A stretch of DNA of 64,000 nt from Betaproteobacteria bacterium. GTDB lineage: Bacteria > Pseudomonadota > Gammaproteobacteria > Burkholderiales > Casimicrobiaceae. Both the position numbers and the translations under genes were made by a program. Location: the NCBI GenBank assembly GCA_016716425.1, contig JADJWJ010000005.1, forward strand, positions 124,001-188,000, given 5' to 3'. Positions 52,084 through 61,141 of the stretch are shown one piece after another. Each line of letters begins with the position of its first letter. Position 1 is the first letter of the stretch. Under the pieces are notes generated by a model. The model saw only the letters and a program-made list of their open reading frames with translations, was not told the DNA's origin and made no database searches.

Positions 52084-52851
52084 ATGCCGTCCGCGCCCGC
52101 CACCGCACGCAGTCCGTGGTCCGCCGCGCTCGCCTTCGGCGGCGCGCTCCTGCTGGCGGCCATGGCTGCGCCCGCCCAGCCGGCGGACCACGCGGCGTTC
52201 GACGCGCTGCTGCGCGCCAACGTCGCCAACGGGGAGGTGCGCTACGCCGGATTCGCGGATAGCCCCGCATTCCGCAGGTACGTCGAGGACCTCGGCCGGC
52301 CGGTACAGCTTTCGGGCAGGGCGGAGACCCTCGCCTACTACATCAACGCGTACAACGCGCTCGCGATCGCCGGCATCGTCGACGGCCTGTCGCCGTCCAC
52401 GCTGCTCGGCCGCGCGCGCTACTTCAAGCTCAAGGACTGGCCCCTCAACGGATCGACGATCGATCTCTACGACCTCGAGCACGAGGTCATGCGGCCGCTC
52501 GGCGAGCCGCGGATCCACTTCGCGATCGTCTGCGCATCGAAGTCCTGTCCGTCTCTGCGGCCGGAGATCTACACGGCCGCGCGGCTCGACGCGCAGCTCG
52601 ACGCGCAGGCGCGCGCGTTCGTCAACGACCCGTTCCGCAACCGGTACGACAAGGCAGCGCGCACCGCGCACCTGTCGGAAATCTTCAAGTGGTTCGCCGA
52701 GGACTTCGCGGGCCCCGCCGGCTCCGTGCAGAAGTACGTGGCGCGCTACGTCGCCGACCCGGACGTCGCCCGCGCGCTGGCCAACGACAGCTACGAGGTC
52801 AAGTGGATCGACTACGACTGGACGCTGAACGGAACCCCGCCCCGGCCTTAG
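52084..52851 (+). CDS. Secreted DUF547 protein
   Basis: A 255-residue protein with a signal peptide (AALAFGGALLLAAMAAPAQP) and a DUF547 domain: ETLAYYINAYNALAIAGIVD, TIDLYDLEHEVMRP, EPRIHFAIVCASKSCPSLRP and LSEIFKWFAEDF. A conserved Cys is present in CASKSCPSL. DUF547 proteins have a papain-like fold hypothesis but no proven activity. It belongs to the flavoprotein/TVP38 cluster. Confidence 0.87.
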   Translation: MPSAPATARSPWSAALAFGGALLLAAMAAPAQPADHAAFDALLRANVANGEVRYAGFADSPAFRRYVEDLGRPVQLSGRAETLAYYINAYNALAIAGIVDGLSPSTLLGRARYFKLKDWPLNGSTIDLYDLEHEVMRPLGEPRIHFAIVCASKSCPSLRPEIYTAARLDAQLDAQARAFVNDPFRNRYDKAARTAHLSEIFKWFAEDFAGPAGSVQKYVARYVADPDVARALANDSYEVKWIDYDWTLNGTPPRP

Positions 52852-52874
52852 GCGCGGCGGCCGCCACGCTGCCC

Positions 52875-53492
52875 GTGCCGCGGCGGGACGCGCTCGGCTG
52901 CTTCCTGCGGCATCTGGCGCGCGGCGAGCGGATCGCCGAGCGCGTCGCGCACCGCCAGGCGGCGCTGGCGCCGGACGCGCCCGCCGCGCGGTTCCTCGCG
53001 AGCCAGGCGCGGCAGGAGGCGATGCACGCTGCCGTGTTCGACGCCGCGGCCGCCGCGCTGCGCGTCCCCGCCGACGCCATCGACGACGCGCCGTACGCCG
53101 CGTACGAGGCGCGGCTCGCCGCTGCGCTCGATCGCGGCGACTTCGTCGCGTCGGTGGTCGGTACGCAGGTCGTGCTGGAGGCGCTCGGCGACGCGCTGCT
53201 CGCGCGGCTCGACCGCGGCCTCGCCGCGCACGGCGCCGGTTTCGTCCGGCTGCGCCGCCGGATTCGCGCGCAGGAGGCCGCGCACCACGCCTTCGGCCGC
53301 GCGCTGCTCGACCGCCTCGTCGCCACTGGCGGGGCCACGGACGCCGCCGTCGGCGCGCACGAGCGCGCGTATCGTCAGTGCGCACTGGCGCTGCTCACCG
53401 CCGCGGAGCCGATGCTGCGCCACTTTGCGCTGACGCCGGCCACCATCGCCGCCGACCTCGACGCGCGCCTTGCCGGAGCGCCTGCGCCGTGA
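52875..53492 (+). CDS. Ferritin-like di-iron protein
   Basis: A 205-residue all-helical protein with spaced metal-ligand motifs of the ferritin-like superfamily: QEAMHAAVF (E-x2-H), a Glu in TQVVLEALGDAL, and QEAAHHAFGRALLDR (E-x2-H). An upstream GERIAERV supplies a possible further Glu. The start GTG 52875 is 24 bp after the DUF547 stop; no good ribosome-binding site is seen. Its stop overlaps the next gene's start (GTGA). Function is unknown; it may be an oxidase or oxygenase in the cluster pathway. Confidence 0.65.
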   Translation: MPRRDALGCFLRHLARGERIAERVAHRQAALAPDAPAARFLASQARQEAMHAAVFDAAAAALRVPADAIDDAPYAAYEARLAAALDRGDFVASVVGTQVVLEALGDALLARLDRGLAAHGAGFVRLRRRIRAQEAAHHAFGRALLDRLVATGGATDAAVGAHERAYRQCALALLTAAEPMLRHFALTPATIAADLDARLAGAPAP

Positions 53493-54172
53493 GAGTCTCG
53501 ATCGTCGTCCCGTTCCTGAACGAGGCCGAAGCGCTGCCGGAGACGCTGCGCCACGTTGCGCGCGAGGCCCGGGCCCACGGCGACTGCGAGACGATCGCCG
53601 TGGACGGCGGCAGCGGCGACGACAGCGTGGCCGTCGTGGCCGCGCACCCGTGGGTGCGCGTCCTCTCTGCCACGCGCGGGCGCGCCGCACAGATGAACGC
53701 GGGTGCGGCGGCTGCCACCGGCGACGTGCTGCTGTTCCTGCACGCGGACACGACGCTGCCGCCGGGCGCGCTGGCGGCGATCGCCGCCGCCGCGCGCGCC
53801 CCGGGGTTCGCCTACGGCGGATTCCGCCACCGCTTCTCCGGCGCCGACTGGCGGCTGCGCGCGATCTCCGCGCTGCACAACTTCCGCTGCCGGCACGCGC
53901 GCACGTTCTACGGCGACCAGGCGCTGTTCGTCGGTCGCACCGCCTTCGCCGCGGTGGGCGGTTTCCCGCTGCAGCAGGTCGAGGACATCGCGCTCTGCCA
54001 GCGCTTGCGGGCGCTCGCGCCGCCCGCGTTCCTGCCGCTCGCCGTCACGACCAGCTCGCGCAAGTTCGAGCGAATGGGCATCTGGCGAAGCTTCGGGCGC
54101 GTGCTCGCGATATTGGTATGCTTGCGGCTAGGCCGCAAGCCGCCGCAGGCTTTTTTCGCGGACATACGCTGA
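53489..54172 (+). CDS. GT2 glycosyltransferase, TIGR04283-like
   Basis: A 227-residue family 2 glycosyltransferase: VRVSIVVPFLNEAEALPETL, ETIAVDGGSGDDSVAVV, RGRAAQMNAGAAAATGDVLL, FLHADTTLPP and YGDQALFVGRTAFAAVGGFP with VEDIALCQRL. It matches the TIGR04283 group by MNAGA...LFLHAD and GDQALFV. GTG 53489 overlaps the ferritin-like stop. It is followed by a paralogue of the same group, so the two may act on different acceptors. Confidence 0.85.
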   Translation: MRVSIVVPFLNEAEALPETLRHVAREARAHGDCETIAVDGGSGDDSVAVVAAHPWVRVLSATRGRAAQMNAGAAAATGDVLLFLHADTTLPPGALAAIAAAARAPGFAYGGFRHRFSGADWRLRAISALHNFRCRHARTFYGDQALFVGRTAFAAVGGFPLQQVEDIALCQRLRALAPPAFLPLAVTTSSRKFERMGIWRSFGRVLAILVCLRLGRKPPQAFFADIR

Positions 54173-54223
54173 CGTGCAGCGCCCTGCCCTTCTGCCGCCG
54201 GCGCCGCGCCGCGCGGCGCCCCG

Positions 54224-54901
54224 ATGATGCGCCTGGCGATCGTCGTGCCCACCCTCGACGAGGCGGCCGGCATCGCCGCCACGCTGGCGGCGCTGCAGCC
54301 GCTGCGCGCGGACGGGCACGAGGTCGTCGTCGTCGACGGCGGCAGCCGCGACGCGACGCTCGCGCTCGTCCGGCCGCTCGCGGATCGCGCGCTGCTCGCG
54401 CGGCCCGGCCGCGCGACGCAGATGAACGCCGGCGCGCGAGCGGCCAGCGGCGACGCGCTCCTCTTTCTCCACGCCGACTCGCGGCTGCCGCCGGATGCCG
54501 CGGCCGCCATCGGTCGCGCGCTGGCGGCAGGGGCGCGCTGGGGCCGGTTCGACGTCTCGATCGCGGGACGGCCGCGCATCCTGCGCGTCGTCGCGGCGAT
54601 GATGAACCTGCGCTCGCGCCTGACGGGCATCGCCACCGGCGATCAGGGAATCTTCGTCGAGCGCGCGCTGTTCGACGCGGTGGGCGGCTACGCGGAGATT
54701 CCGTTGATGGAGGACATCGCGCTGTCGAAGTCGCTGAAGCGTCTCGGCGGCCGACCCGCCTGCCTGCGCGAGCGGATCACCACGTCGGGCCGCCGCTGGG
54801 AAGCGCGCGGTCCGTGGCGCACGATCGTCACGATGTGGTGGCTGCGCGCGGCCTATGCGCTGGGCGCCGATCCGGCGCGGCTCGCACGCGGGTACCGATG
54901 A
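54224..54901 (+). CDS. GT2 glycosyltransferase, TIGR04283 family
   Basis: A 225-residue paralogue of the previous gene: RLAIVVPTLDEAAGIAATLA, EVVVVDGGSRDATLALV, GRATQMNAGARAASGDALLF, LHADSRLPPDA, and ATGDQGIFVERALFDAVGGY with PLMEDIALSKSLKRL. The TIGR04283 name associates the family with arsenosugar biosynthesis, but no arsenic methyltransferase or radical SAM partner is in the window. Its stop overlaps the next start (ATGA). Confidence 0.87.
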   Translation: MMRLAIVVPTLDEAAGIAATLAALQPLRADGHEVVVVDGGSRDATLALVRPLADRALLARPGRATQMNAGARAASGDALLFLHADSRLPPDAAAAIGRALAAGARWGRFDVSIAGRPRILRVVAAMMNLRSRLTGIATGDQGIFVERALFDAVGGYAEIPLMEDIALSKSLKRLGGRPACLRERITTSGRRWEARGPWRTIVTMWWLRAAYALGADPARLARGYR

Positions 54902-55536
54902 GCGCGGCGCCGGCGCTGCTCGTCTTCGCCAAGTCGCCGGTGCCCGGGCGCGTGAAGACGCGGCTCGCGGCGACGATCGGCGATGGGCCGGCCGCCGCCG
55001 TGTATCGCGAACTCACGGCGGCCACGCTCGCGCACGCCGGCGCCGCGCGCCGTGCCGGCGTCGTGTGCAGCGTCGAGCTCTGGTGCGCGCCCGACCCGGA
55101 CAGCGCCTACTTCAGGCAACGGGCGGCCGCTGCGGGCGCCACGCGCCATCGGCAAGCCGGCGCGGACCTCGGCGCGCGGATGGCGCACGCGATCACGGAT
55201 GCGCTCGCCCGCCACGCCGCGGTGCTCTTGATCGGCACCGACTGCCCGCTGCTCGACGCCGCCTACCTCGCGCGCGCGTCCGCGCTGCTCGCCGGTCACG
55301 ACGCCGTGCTCGGGCCGGCCGAGGACGGCGGCTACGTGCTGGTCGGCGCAACGCGGCCGCTGCCCTTCGCAGGCGTACGCTGGAGTTCGCCGCACGCACT
55401 CGCCGACACCGAGGCGTCCTTCGCGCGCGCCGGCCTCGCCTGGCGCACCGCGCCGACGCTGTGGGACGTCGACGCCCCGGCCGATCTCGCCCGCTGGAGG
55501 GGCTCCGACAACGCGCCCGCGCCGGCCGCGCCTTGA
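54898..55536 (+). CDS. DUF2064/TIGR04282 sugar nucleotidyl-like transferase
   Basis: A 212-residue protein: LLVFAKSPVPGRVKTRLAAT (nucleotide-binding start), VLLIGTDCPLLDAAYLARAS, GHDAVLGPAEDGGYVLVGAT and WSSPHALADTEASFARAGLA. These are the TIGR04282/DUF2064 signatures, a nucleotidyltransferase-like GT-A fold. It overlaps the preceding TIGR04283 gene by four bases, the conserved arrangement. It ends the cluster; the next gene is convergent. Confidence 0.88.
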   Translation: MSAAPALLVFAKSPVPGRVKTRLAATIGDGPAAAVYRELTAATLAHAGAARRAGVVCSVELWCAPDPDSAYFRQRAAAAGATRHRQAGADLGARMAHAITDALARHAAVLLIGTDCPLLDAAYLARASALLAGHDAVLGPAEDGGYVLVGATRPLPFAGVRWSSPHALADTEASFARAGLAWRTAPTLWDVDAPADLARWRGSDNAPAPAAP

Positions 55537-55597
55537 CGAAACCGGCGCTGCACTTCGGCCTCCCGGCCCGGACGGACGACGCGGCGCCCGCGGGCGC

Positions 55598-56254
55598 CTA
55601 GGGCACCGTCACCCCGATCGTGAACAGCGCGGCGCTCGCGCCGAGCAGCACGAACTCGCCGCAGACGCGCGTCCAGCAGTAGCCCACCGAGGGAATGATC
55701 GCGGGCGCGATTTCGTAGTGGTTGAACGGAATCTTGTCGCGGTACTCGCCCTTGTACCCGTGCAGCAGGCCCGCCGTCAGCTTGACGTAGCCCTTCGGGT
55801 ACTCCTGCCAGGGACGCCACTGCAGCCCGCCGTACGCGTACTGCGAGAACTGGCCGAACGAGTTCTGGAACAGCGACAGGCCCGTGAACCACTGCCCCTC
55901 CAGCCAGTACCTGTCGAAGCGGTACTCCATGTCGAACAGATACGACTGGTGATGCTCGGGGTCCGGATTGAAGTGCAGCGTGTAGTAGGCGAACTGGAAG
56001 TAGAACCGGTCGGTCTTCCACGGCTCCGGCGCGTTCCACGCGTCGGCAGGCGCGAACAGCGGCATTCCGCGCAATTCCGGGCCGCTGCCCTGCGCGCGCG
56101 CGTCGGGCGCCGGGAGCCACGCGAGCGCGAGCGCCGCCAGCACGCACGCGCGCCGCGCCGAGCACACGAAACGCGGCGGGATGGAGCGGTTGGCGGGCGA
56201 AACGGCAGGAGGGGACAACGCTTGCCGCGAGGCGCGGCACGGAAGGTCGGGCAT
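55598..56254 (-). CDS. Outer-membrane-like secreted protein
   Basis: A 218-residue protein with an N-terminal signal region (ACVLAALALAWLPAPDARAQ) and then aromatic, beta-strand-like sequence: DRFYFQFAYYTLHFNPDPEH, DMEYRFDRYWLEGQWFTGLS, YVKLTAGLLHGYKGEYRDKI and IIPSVGYCWTRVCGEFVLLG. The alternation and aromatic ends suggest a small outer-membrane barrel, reminiscent of PagP-type or annotated 'glycerol-3-phosphate transporter' short proteins. Family assignment is uncertain. ATG 56254 is the first to give a signal peptide. Confidence 0.65.
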   Translation of the reverse strand: MPDLPCRASRQALSPPAVSPANRSIPPRFVCSARRACVLAALALAWLPAPDARAQGSGPELRGMPLFAPADAWNAPEPWKTDRFYFQFAYYTLHFNPDPEHHQSYLFDMEYRFDRYWLEGQWFTGLSLFQNSFGQFSQYAYGGLQWRPWQEYPKGYVKLTAGLLHGYKGEYRDKIPFNHYEIAPAIIPSVGYCWTRVCGEFVLLGASAALFTIGVTVP

Positions 56255-56343
56255 GGCACCCCGCGGCGGCAGTGGGGCGCAAAGGTTACCACGGCCTTGC
56301 GCGCCTTGTCCCGCAGACGCCGCGTGGGCCGCCCCGCCCGGCA

Positions 56344-57408
56344 CTAGCGGCCGGCGCGCGCGCGCATCACGGCGGCCGTCCGCCCCTCGACGCCGAGCTT
56401 GACGTAGACGTGCTCCAGGTGCTTTTGCACCGTGCGCACGCTGATGCCGAGGATCGCGGCCGCCTGCGCGTCGGTCTTGCCCGCCGCCACCCAGTCGAGG
56501 ACCTCGCGCTCGCGCGCCGAGAGCGGGGCGCCGGCCATGCCTGGTGAGTCGGGGGTACCCGGGCGCTCGCCGACGTGCAGCAGCCACCCGCCGCCATCGA
56601 ACGCCGGCATCGCGCGCAGCACGACGACACGCGCGCCGGCGGTGAGCGAGCGCGCAGCGCCGGCCGGACTGCGTCCCGCCGACCGCGTGAGCCACGCGAC
56701 GAGCGCGGCCGGCAGCGTCGCGCCGGGCCGCAGGCCGGCGCCGGGTACCGCGATATCGAGCAGCGCGAGTGCGCGCCGATCCGCACGGCGAATCCGGCAC
56801 TGCGCGTCGACCTCGACCTCGCTCCAGCCTTCGGCCTCGAACCACGCCCGGTAGCGCGCGACCGTCGCCCGCGCGTGGTCGAGCGCGCGCGCCTGCCGGT
56901 AGATCTGTGCGAGCGGCCCGCGCACGGCCTCCAGCAGGTCGCACTCGCGCGCGTCGAAGTCGCGGCCGGTGCGGTTCAGCACGAAGCTCACCAGCGTCTC
57001 GCGGTCCACGTACAGCGGAACCGCGACCGCGTGCGCGACGCCGATCCGCCGGTAGTACTCGGCATACAGCGCCGTGCGGCGAAACGCGCGATCGGGCAGC
57101 GAGTCCGAGATCCGGTGGGTGCCGCCGCCGGGGTTCTCCGTGTGGAAGCGCACCAGCGGATGCGCGAAGAAGAAGCGGTCGAAGCACGCGATGTCGGCCG
57201 CCGACAGCGCCCGCTCCGGGGAGCCGGTCACGCGGCGCTTGCCGGAGCGCAGCGCGCACACCGAGAGCGTGGTCAGGTCCGCGCCGACCAGTTCCGGGAG
57301 CGCCCGGACGCCGGCGCGCGCGAACGTCTCGGCGCCCGTCGCCCGCGCGCCGAGGCGCTCCACCGTCTTGCGCGCGACGCGCGTCGCGCGTTCGGATAAC
57401 CGGCCCAT
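56344..57408 (-). CDS. GAF-LuxR transcriptional regulator
   Basis: A 354-residue regulator. N-terminal GAF-like domain (GVRALPELVGADLTTLSVCA, then SDSLPDRAFRRTALYAEYYR, AHAVAVPLYVDRETLVSFVL), a linker, and a C-terminal LuxR HTH: LSAREREVLDWVAAGKTDAQ with ILGISVRTVQKHLEHVYVKL. No receiver domain. It may respond to a small molecule through the GAF domain. The 245 bp upstream hold no gene and a near-palindromic CCTGCAACTGCAG. Confidence 0.88.
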   Translation of the reverse strand: MGRLSERATRVARKTVERLGARATGAETFARAGVRALPELVGADLTTLSVCALRSGKRRVTGSPERALSAADIACFDRFFFAHPLVRFHTENPGGGTHRISDSLPDRAFRRTALYAEYYRRIGVAHAVAVPLYVDRETLVSFVLNRTGRDFDARECDLLEAVRGPLAQIYRQARALDHARATVARYRAWFEAEGWSEVEVDAQCRIRRADRRALALLDIAVPGAGLRPGATLPAALVAWLTRSAGRSPAGAARSLTAGARVVVLRAMPAFDGGGWLLHVGERPGTPDSPGMAGAPLSAREREVLDWVAAGKTDAQAAAILGISVRTVQKHLEHVYVKLGVEGRTAAVMRARAGR

Positions 57409-57653
57409 GGCATCCCTCTTCCCGGCGCGGAAGCGTACGCAGGATCCTGCAACTGCAGCTGGCAGGACCGGGCAAGAGTATACGCTCGCCGCACCGGGAA
57501 GGATCCGCGGCGGACGGCGCCGCTTCGCCCGCCGCGCGCGGTCGTCGGCGCCCGTACGGCCCGCGGGTCGGGACTCGTCGCGCCGATCCGGAGCGGCGGA
57601 GGCCTAGCCATCGTGCCGCAGCGGGGCCCCGACGCTGCGGCCGCGGCGAGCGC

Positions 57654-58667
57654 CTACCCCAGCGAACACGCGGCGGAGGGCGTCAACCGCTCCTTCGCCA
57701 CCGCGATCCGCGCCGCGTCCGGCAGCGCCACGCCGTTCTTGACCGCGGTGACCTCGGCCAGGATCGAGATCGCGATCTCCGGCGGCGTCCGGCTGCCGAT
57801 GTACAGGCCGATCGGCCCGTGCAGCCGTGCGAGTTCCGCTTCGGTGACGTCGACCTCGAGCAGCCGGACGCGCCGCTTCGCGTTGTTCGCGCGCGAGCCG
57901 AGCGCGCCCACGTAGAACGCCGGCGACTTCAGCGCCTCGAGCAGCGCCATGTCGTCGAGCTTGGGGTCGTGCGTCAGTGCGACCACCGCGCAGCGCTCGT
58001 CCAGGCGCATGGCCTTCACCGTGTCGTCGGGCATCGTGCGCACGACGGCCACGCCCGGGATGTCCCAGGTCTCCGTGTACTCGTCGCGCGGGTCGCACAC
58101 GGTCACCTGGTAGTCGAGGCCGACGGCGATCTGCGCCAGGTACTTGGACAGCTGCGACGCCCCGATGACGAGCATTCGGTAGCGCGGGCCGTGGATCGTC
58201 GTCAGCGTCTTGCCGTCGAACGCGAGGCCATCGGTGGCGCGGGCCGGGTGCAGCGTCGCCGCGCCGGTCAGCACGTCGAGCCTGCGTGCCGTCAGGTGGC
58301 CGGCCTCGATCTCGCGCAGCAGCGCGCGCATGCCGGACTCCCGGGTCAGAGGCTCGGCGACGAGCTGCAGGGTGCCGCCGCAGGGCAGCCCGAACCGGCG
58401 CGCCTCGTCGGCAGATACGCCGTACGTGACGACCTCGACCGCCTGCTGCGTCATCCCGAGGCGGTGCGTGCGGTCGATGAGGTCGTCCTCGATGCAACCG
58501 CCGGAGACCGAGCCGACGACGAGCCCGTCGTCGCGCACGGCGAGCATCGCGCCCGGCGGGCGGGGCGAGCTGCCCCAGGTCTTGACGACGGTGACGAGCA
58601 GCACGCGGCGGCCGGCATCCAGCCATTCGGCGCTGTGCTTCAGTACGTCGAGGTCCACGCTGTCCAT
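57654..58667 (-). CDS. XdhC-family molybdenum cofactor insertion protein
   Basis: A 337-residue XdhC/CoxI protein: KTWGSSPRPPGAMLAVRDDG, VGSVSGGCIEDDLID, a Rossmann-type MLVIGASQLSKYLAQIAVGL, and the family C-terminus YVGALGSRANNAKRR with LHGPIGLYIGSRTPPEIAIS. XdhC matures molybdenum hydroxylases by handling sulfurated cofactor. No hydroxylase subunits are in the window; CoxG, another Mo-hydroxylase partner, lies 1.8 kb away, across a glycosyltransferase gene. Confidence 0.92.
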   Translation of the reverse strand: MDSVDLDVLKHSAEWLDAGRRVLLVTVVKTWGSSPRPPGAMLAVRDDGLVVGSVSGGCIEDDLIDRTHRLGMTQQAVEVVTYGVSADEARRFGLPCGGTLQLVAEPLTRESGMRALLREIEAGHLTARRLDVLTGAATLHPARATDGLAFDGKTLTTIHGPRYRMLVIGASQLSKYLAQIAVGLDYQVTVCDPRDEYTETWDIPGVAVVRTMPDDTVKAMRLDERCAVVALTHDPKLDDMALLEALKSPAFYVGALGSRANNAKRRVRLLEVDVTEAELARLHGPIGLYIGSRTPPEIAISILAEVTAVKNGVALPDAARIAVAKERLTPSAACSLG

Positions 58668-58807
58668 GATCGCTCCCGGTGCGGCTTGCGACAGGCGATC
58701 ATTCTACGCCGGCCGGATACCGGCGCGACACCGGCGCGAGAACGCTTGACCCGGCCGCGCGCTTGGCGTCTACTCGGCCCGTTTCCGCCCGCCGCCGACC
58801 CTCACGC

Positions 58808-60463
58808 GTGCCGTCCTTCGTCCGCATCCTCCTGCCCGCCGCGTTCATCGCCGTCTTCGTGGCGCTGGCCGTGTACGCGCTCGACCGTCCCGGCTACTAC
58901 TACGACGAGGTGATCTTCGTTCCGGTCGCGCTGCGCGCGCTCGGCCAGTGCGACGTCGACGCCGCGGTGACGATGCAGGCCGGCTGCCTGCCGCTGATGC
59001 AGACGCTGGGCTACGTCGGGGCGATCAAGGCGTGGCTGCACGCGCCGATCTTCGCGGCATTCGGCATCAACGTCTGGACCGTCCGGCTGCCGTCGATCCT
59101 CATCGGCGCGGCCGCGCTGTTCGTGCTCTGGCGCTTCGCGAAGCGCGAGCTGGGCCTCGCGTGGGCGCTGCTGCTGCTCGCGTTGCTCGCGACCGACCCG
59201 GTGCTCGTCAATCACGCGCGCCTCGACTGGGGGCCGCAGATGATCGCGACGTTGGCGCGCGTGACGAGCGTGGCCGCGCTCTGGCGCTGGCTGCAGACGG
59301 GGCGCATGCACTGGCTCGTCACGCTGTGCGCCGCGCTCGTCGTCGGCTTCTTCGACAAGCTCAACTTCGTCTGGGTGATCGCCGCGCTCGCCGGCGCGAC
59401 GCTGCTCACCGCGCCGCGCCTCCTGCTCGACCGCCTGCGCACCGGCGCGCCGTGGCAGCCAGCGCTCGCCGGCATCACGGGCGTGCTGCTGCTGTGGGGC
59501 ACGGTGACGCTCGTCCGGCGCGCCGCCAGACTCGACGTGCTGGGCGACGCCGGGACCTTCGACGCGGTCGCGCAGTTCGTCAAGGTGTGGAACCTCTACG
59601 CGACGACGTTTTCCGGCACGTCGGTGATCAACTGGGTGTTCGGCACCGAGGCGGTCGAGACGTCCGCGTTCAACTACGTCGCGCTGGTGCAGCTCGCGAC
59701 GGCGGTCGTCCTGCTCGCGGTCTGGCGGCCCTGGACGCCGGCGCGCCACCTGCTCGCGTTCCTGACCGCGTTCATGGCGCTGCTGTTCATCGCGATCACC
59801 GCGACGCGGCAGGTCGGCGGCACCCACCACCTGGTGATGCTGTGGCCGCTGCCGATCCTGCACCTCGTCACGCTCGTGGCGATCTCGTCGCAGCACATCG
59901 CCGACGCGCGGCCGGGCACGATGCGCGGCGCGCGCGTGCTCATGGCGACCGGCGGCATCGCCGCGTGCGGTGCGCTGTTCGCGTGGAACATCGGGTGGGC
60001 CATCCGCAACATCGACACGTGGCAGAACGACCGGGACTACCGCCCGCAATTCGACGCCGCGATCGCGAAGCTGGGCACCCGCCTCGACGAGCTCGGCGTC
60101 GACCGGGTGATCTCGGTCGACTGGGGCCTGCACCAGCAGCTGGTGACGTTCGCCGACCGCAAGCGTGCCGCGAACTACCGCGAGTGGACGTGGCGGCTGC
60201 TCGACGCGCCCGACCTCGAGCGCGACGACCTGCGCCAGGCCGTCGCCGAGCACGTGCACGGCCGCCGCGTCGCCTTCGTGCTGCACGCGCCGCGGTTCGA
60301 GACGTTCACCGGCGCGCGGGCACGCCTGGACGCGCTGCTCGCACGCGACCGCCCGTGCAACCAGTCCGAGCAGACGTTCGTCAACTCGGCCGGCAAGGCG
60401 CTGTACACGATCGTGGTCGCCGACTACCGCGACTGCGGCGTCAGCGTGAAGCCGCCGGGCTGA
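58808..60463 (+). CDS. GT39-like membrane glycosyltransferase
   Basis: A 551-residue integral membrane protein with about 10-12 helices. The N-terminal periplasmic loop has DRPGYYYDEVIF, with the acidic pair expected for GT-C enzymes; then HAPIFAAFGINVWTVRLPSI, HARLDWGPQMIATLAR and THHLVMLWPLPILHL. It resembles ArnT/PMT-type lipid-linked sugar transferases. GTG 58808 is preferred because the first helix starts soon after; the frame is open further upstream. The soluble C-terminal domain (about 130 residues) is not recognised. Substrate unknown. Confidence 0.8.
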   Translation: MPSFVRILLPAAFIAVFVALAVYALDRPGYYYDEVIFVPVALRALGQCDVDAAVTMQAGCLPLMQTLGYVGAIKAWLHAPIFAAFGINVWTVRLPSILIGAAALFVLWRFAKRELGLAWALLLLALLATDPVLVNHARLDWGPQMIATLARVTSVAALWRWLQTGRMHWLVTLCAALVVGFFDKLNFVWVIAALAGATLLTAPRLLLDRLRTGAPWQPALAGITGVLLLWGTVTLVRRAARLDVLGDAGTFDAVAQFVKVWNLYATTFSGTSVINWVFGTEAVETSAFNYVALVQLATAVVLLAVWRPWTPARHLLAFLTAFMALLFIAITATRQVGGTHHLVMLWPLPILHLVTLVAISSQHIADARPGTMRGARVLMATGGIAACGALFAWNIGWAIRNIDTWQNDRDYRPQFDAAIAKLGTRLDELGVDRVISVDWGLHQQLVTFADRKRAANYREWTWRLLDAPDLERDDLRQAVAEHVHGRRVAFVLHAPRFETFTGARARLDALLARDRPCNQSEQTFVNSAGKALYTIVVADYRDCGVSVKPPG

Positions 60464-60482
60464 AGAGGTCGCGCGAGCGGCG

Positions 60483-61064
60483 CTACCGCACCCCGCGTGC
60501 GGCGAGGTACGCGAGAATTCCCGCGATGATCGCGAGCGAGACCCAGCGGATCCAGCGGCCGCCGTCCGGCGCCCTGCCCGCCGCGACCGGCACCATCGGC
60601 GCTTCCGCCGCCGCCTCCGGTGTCGGCGTCAGCCGCTCGGAGAAGCGCGCGAAGAAGTCGTCGGCGATCTTGGCCGCGGCGCCGTCGATCAGGCGCGAGC
60701 CGATCTGCGCAAGCTTGCCGCCGACCTGCGCCTTCACCGCGTAGGCGAGGCGCGTGCCGGCACCGTCGGCCGGCGCCAGCGTCACCCTCGCCTCCCCGTT
60801 CGCGAAGCCCGCGGCGCCGCCCTGCCCTTCGAACTTCAGCGTATAGCCGGTCGGCGGCACGACGTCCGTCATCGTCATCGTGCCGGTGAACCGCGCCGAC
60901 ACCGGGCCGACCCTGGCGGCCATCACCGCGCGGAACGCGTCGTCGCCGACGCGCTCCAGCGTCTCGCAGCCCGGCAGGCAGGCCTTCAGGAAGTCGGGAT
61001 CGGTCAGCGCCGCCCACACGGTTTCCGGCGGCGCCGGGACCACCCGGCTGTTGGTCATCTCCAT
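60483..61064 (-). CDS. coxG: CoxG-like SRPBCC protein
   Basis: A 193-residue carbon monoxide dehydrogenase subunit G-type protein: MEMTNSRVVPAPPETVWAAL, TDPDFLKACLPGCETLERVG, ARVGPVSARFTGTMTMTD, and GGKLAQIGSRLIDGAAAKIA, then a Pro/Ala linker and a C-terminal membrane helix (WVSLAIIAGILAYLAARGV). CoxG recruits Mo hydroxylases to the membrane. ATG 61064 has a GAGGAG ribosome-binding site; an upstream Met at 61109 is less likely. It is convergent with the glycosyltransferase gene. Confidence 0.9.
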   Translation of the reverse strand: MEMTNSRVVPAPPETVWAALTDPDFLKACLPGCETLERVGDDAFRAVMAARVGPVSARFTGTMTMTDVVPPTGYTLKFEGQGGAAGFANGEARVTLAPADGAGTRLAYAVKAQVGGKLAQIGSRLIDGAAAKIADDFFARFSERLTPTPEAAAEAPMVPVAAGRAPDGGRWIRWVSLAIIAGILAYLAARGVR

Positions 61065-61141
61065 TCGCGGCGACTCCTCGCGGCGCACCCACGGCGCTGT
61101 CGGCCGCATCGTAGCAAACGCGCGGGCGGCGCGCGGGCGTC

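Noticed and set aside
57440..57470. CCTGCAACTGCAGCTGGCAGG as a LuxR-type operator
   Set aside because: Only the outer 5-bp arms match and the core is asymmetric; too weak to call a site.
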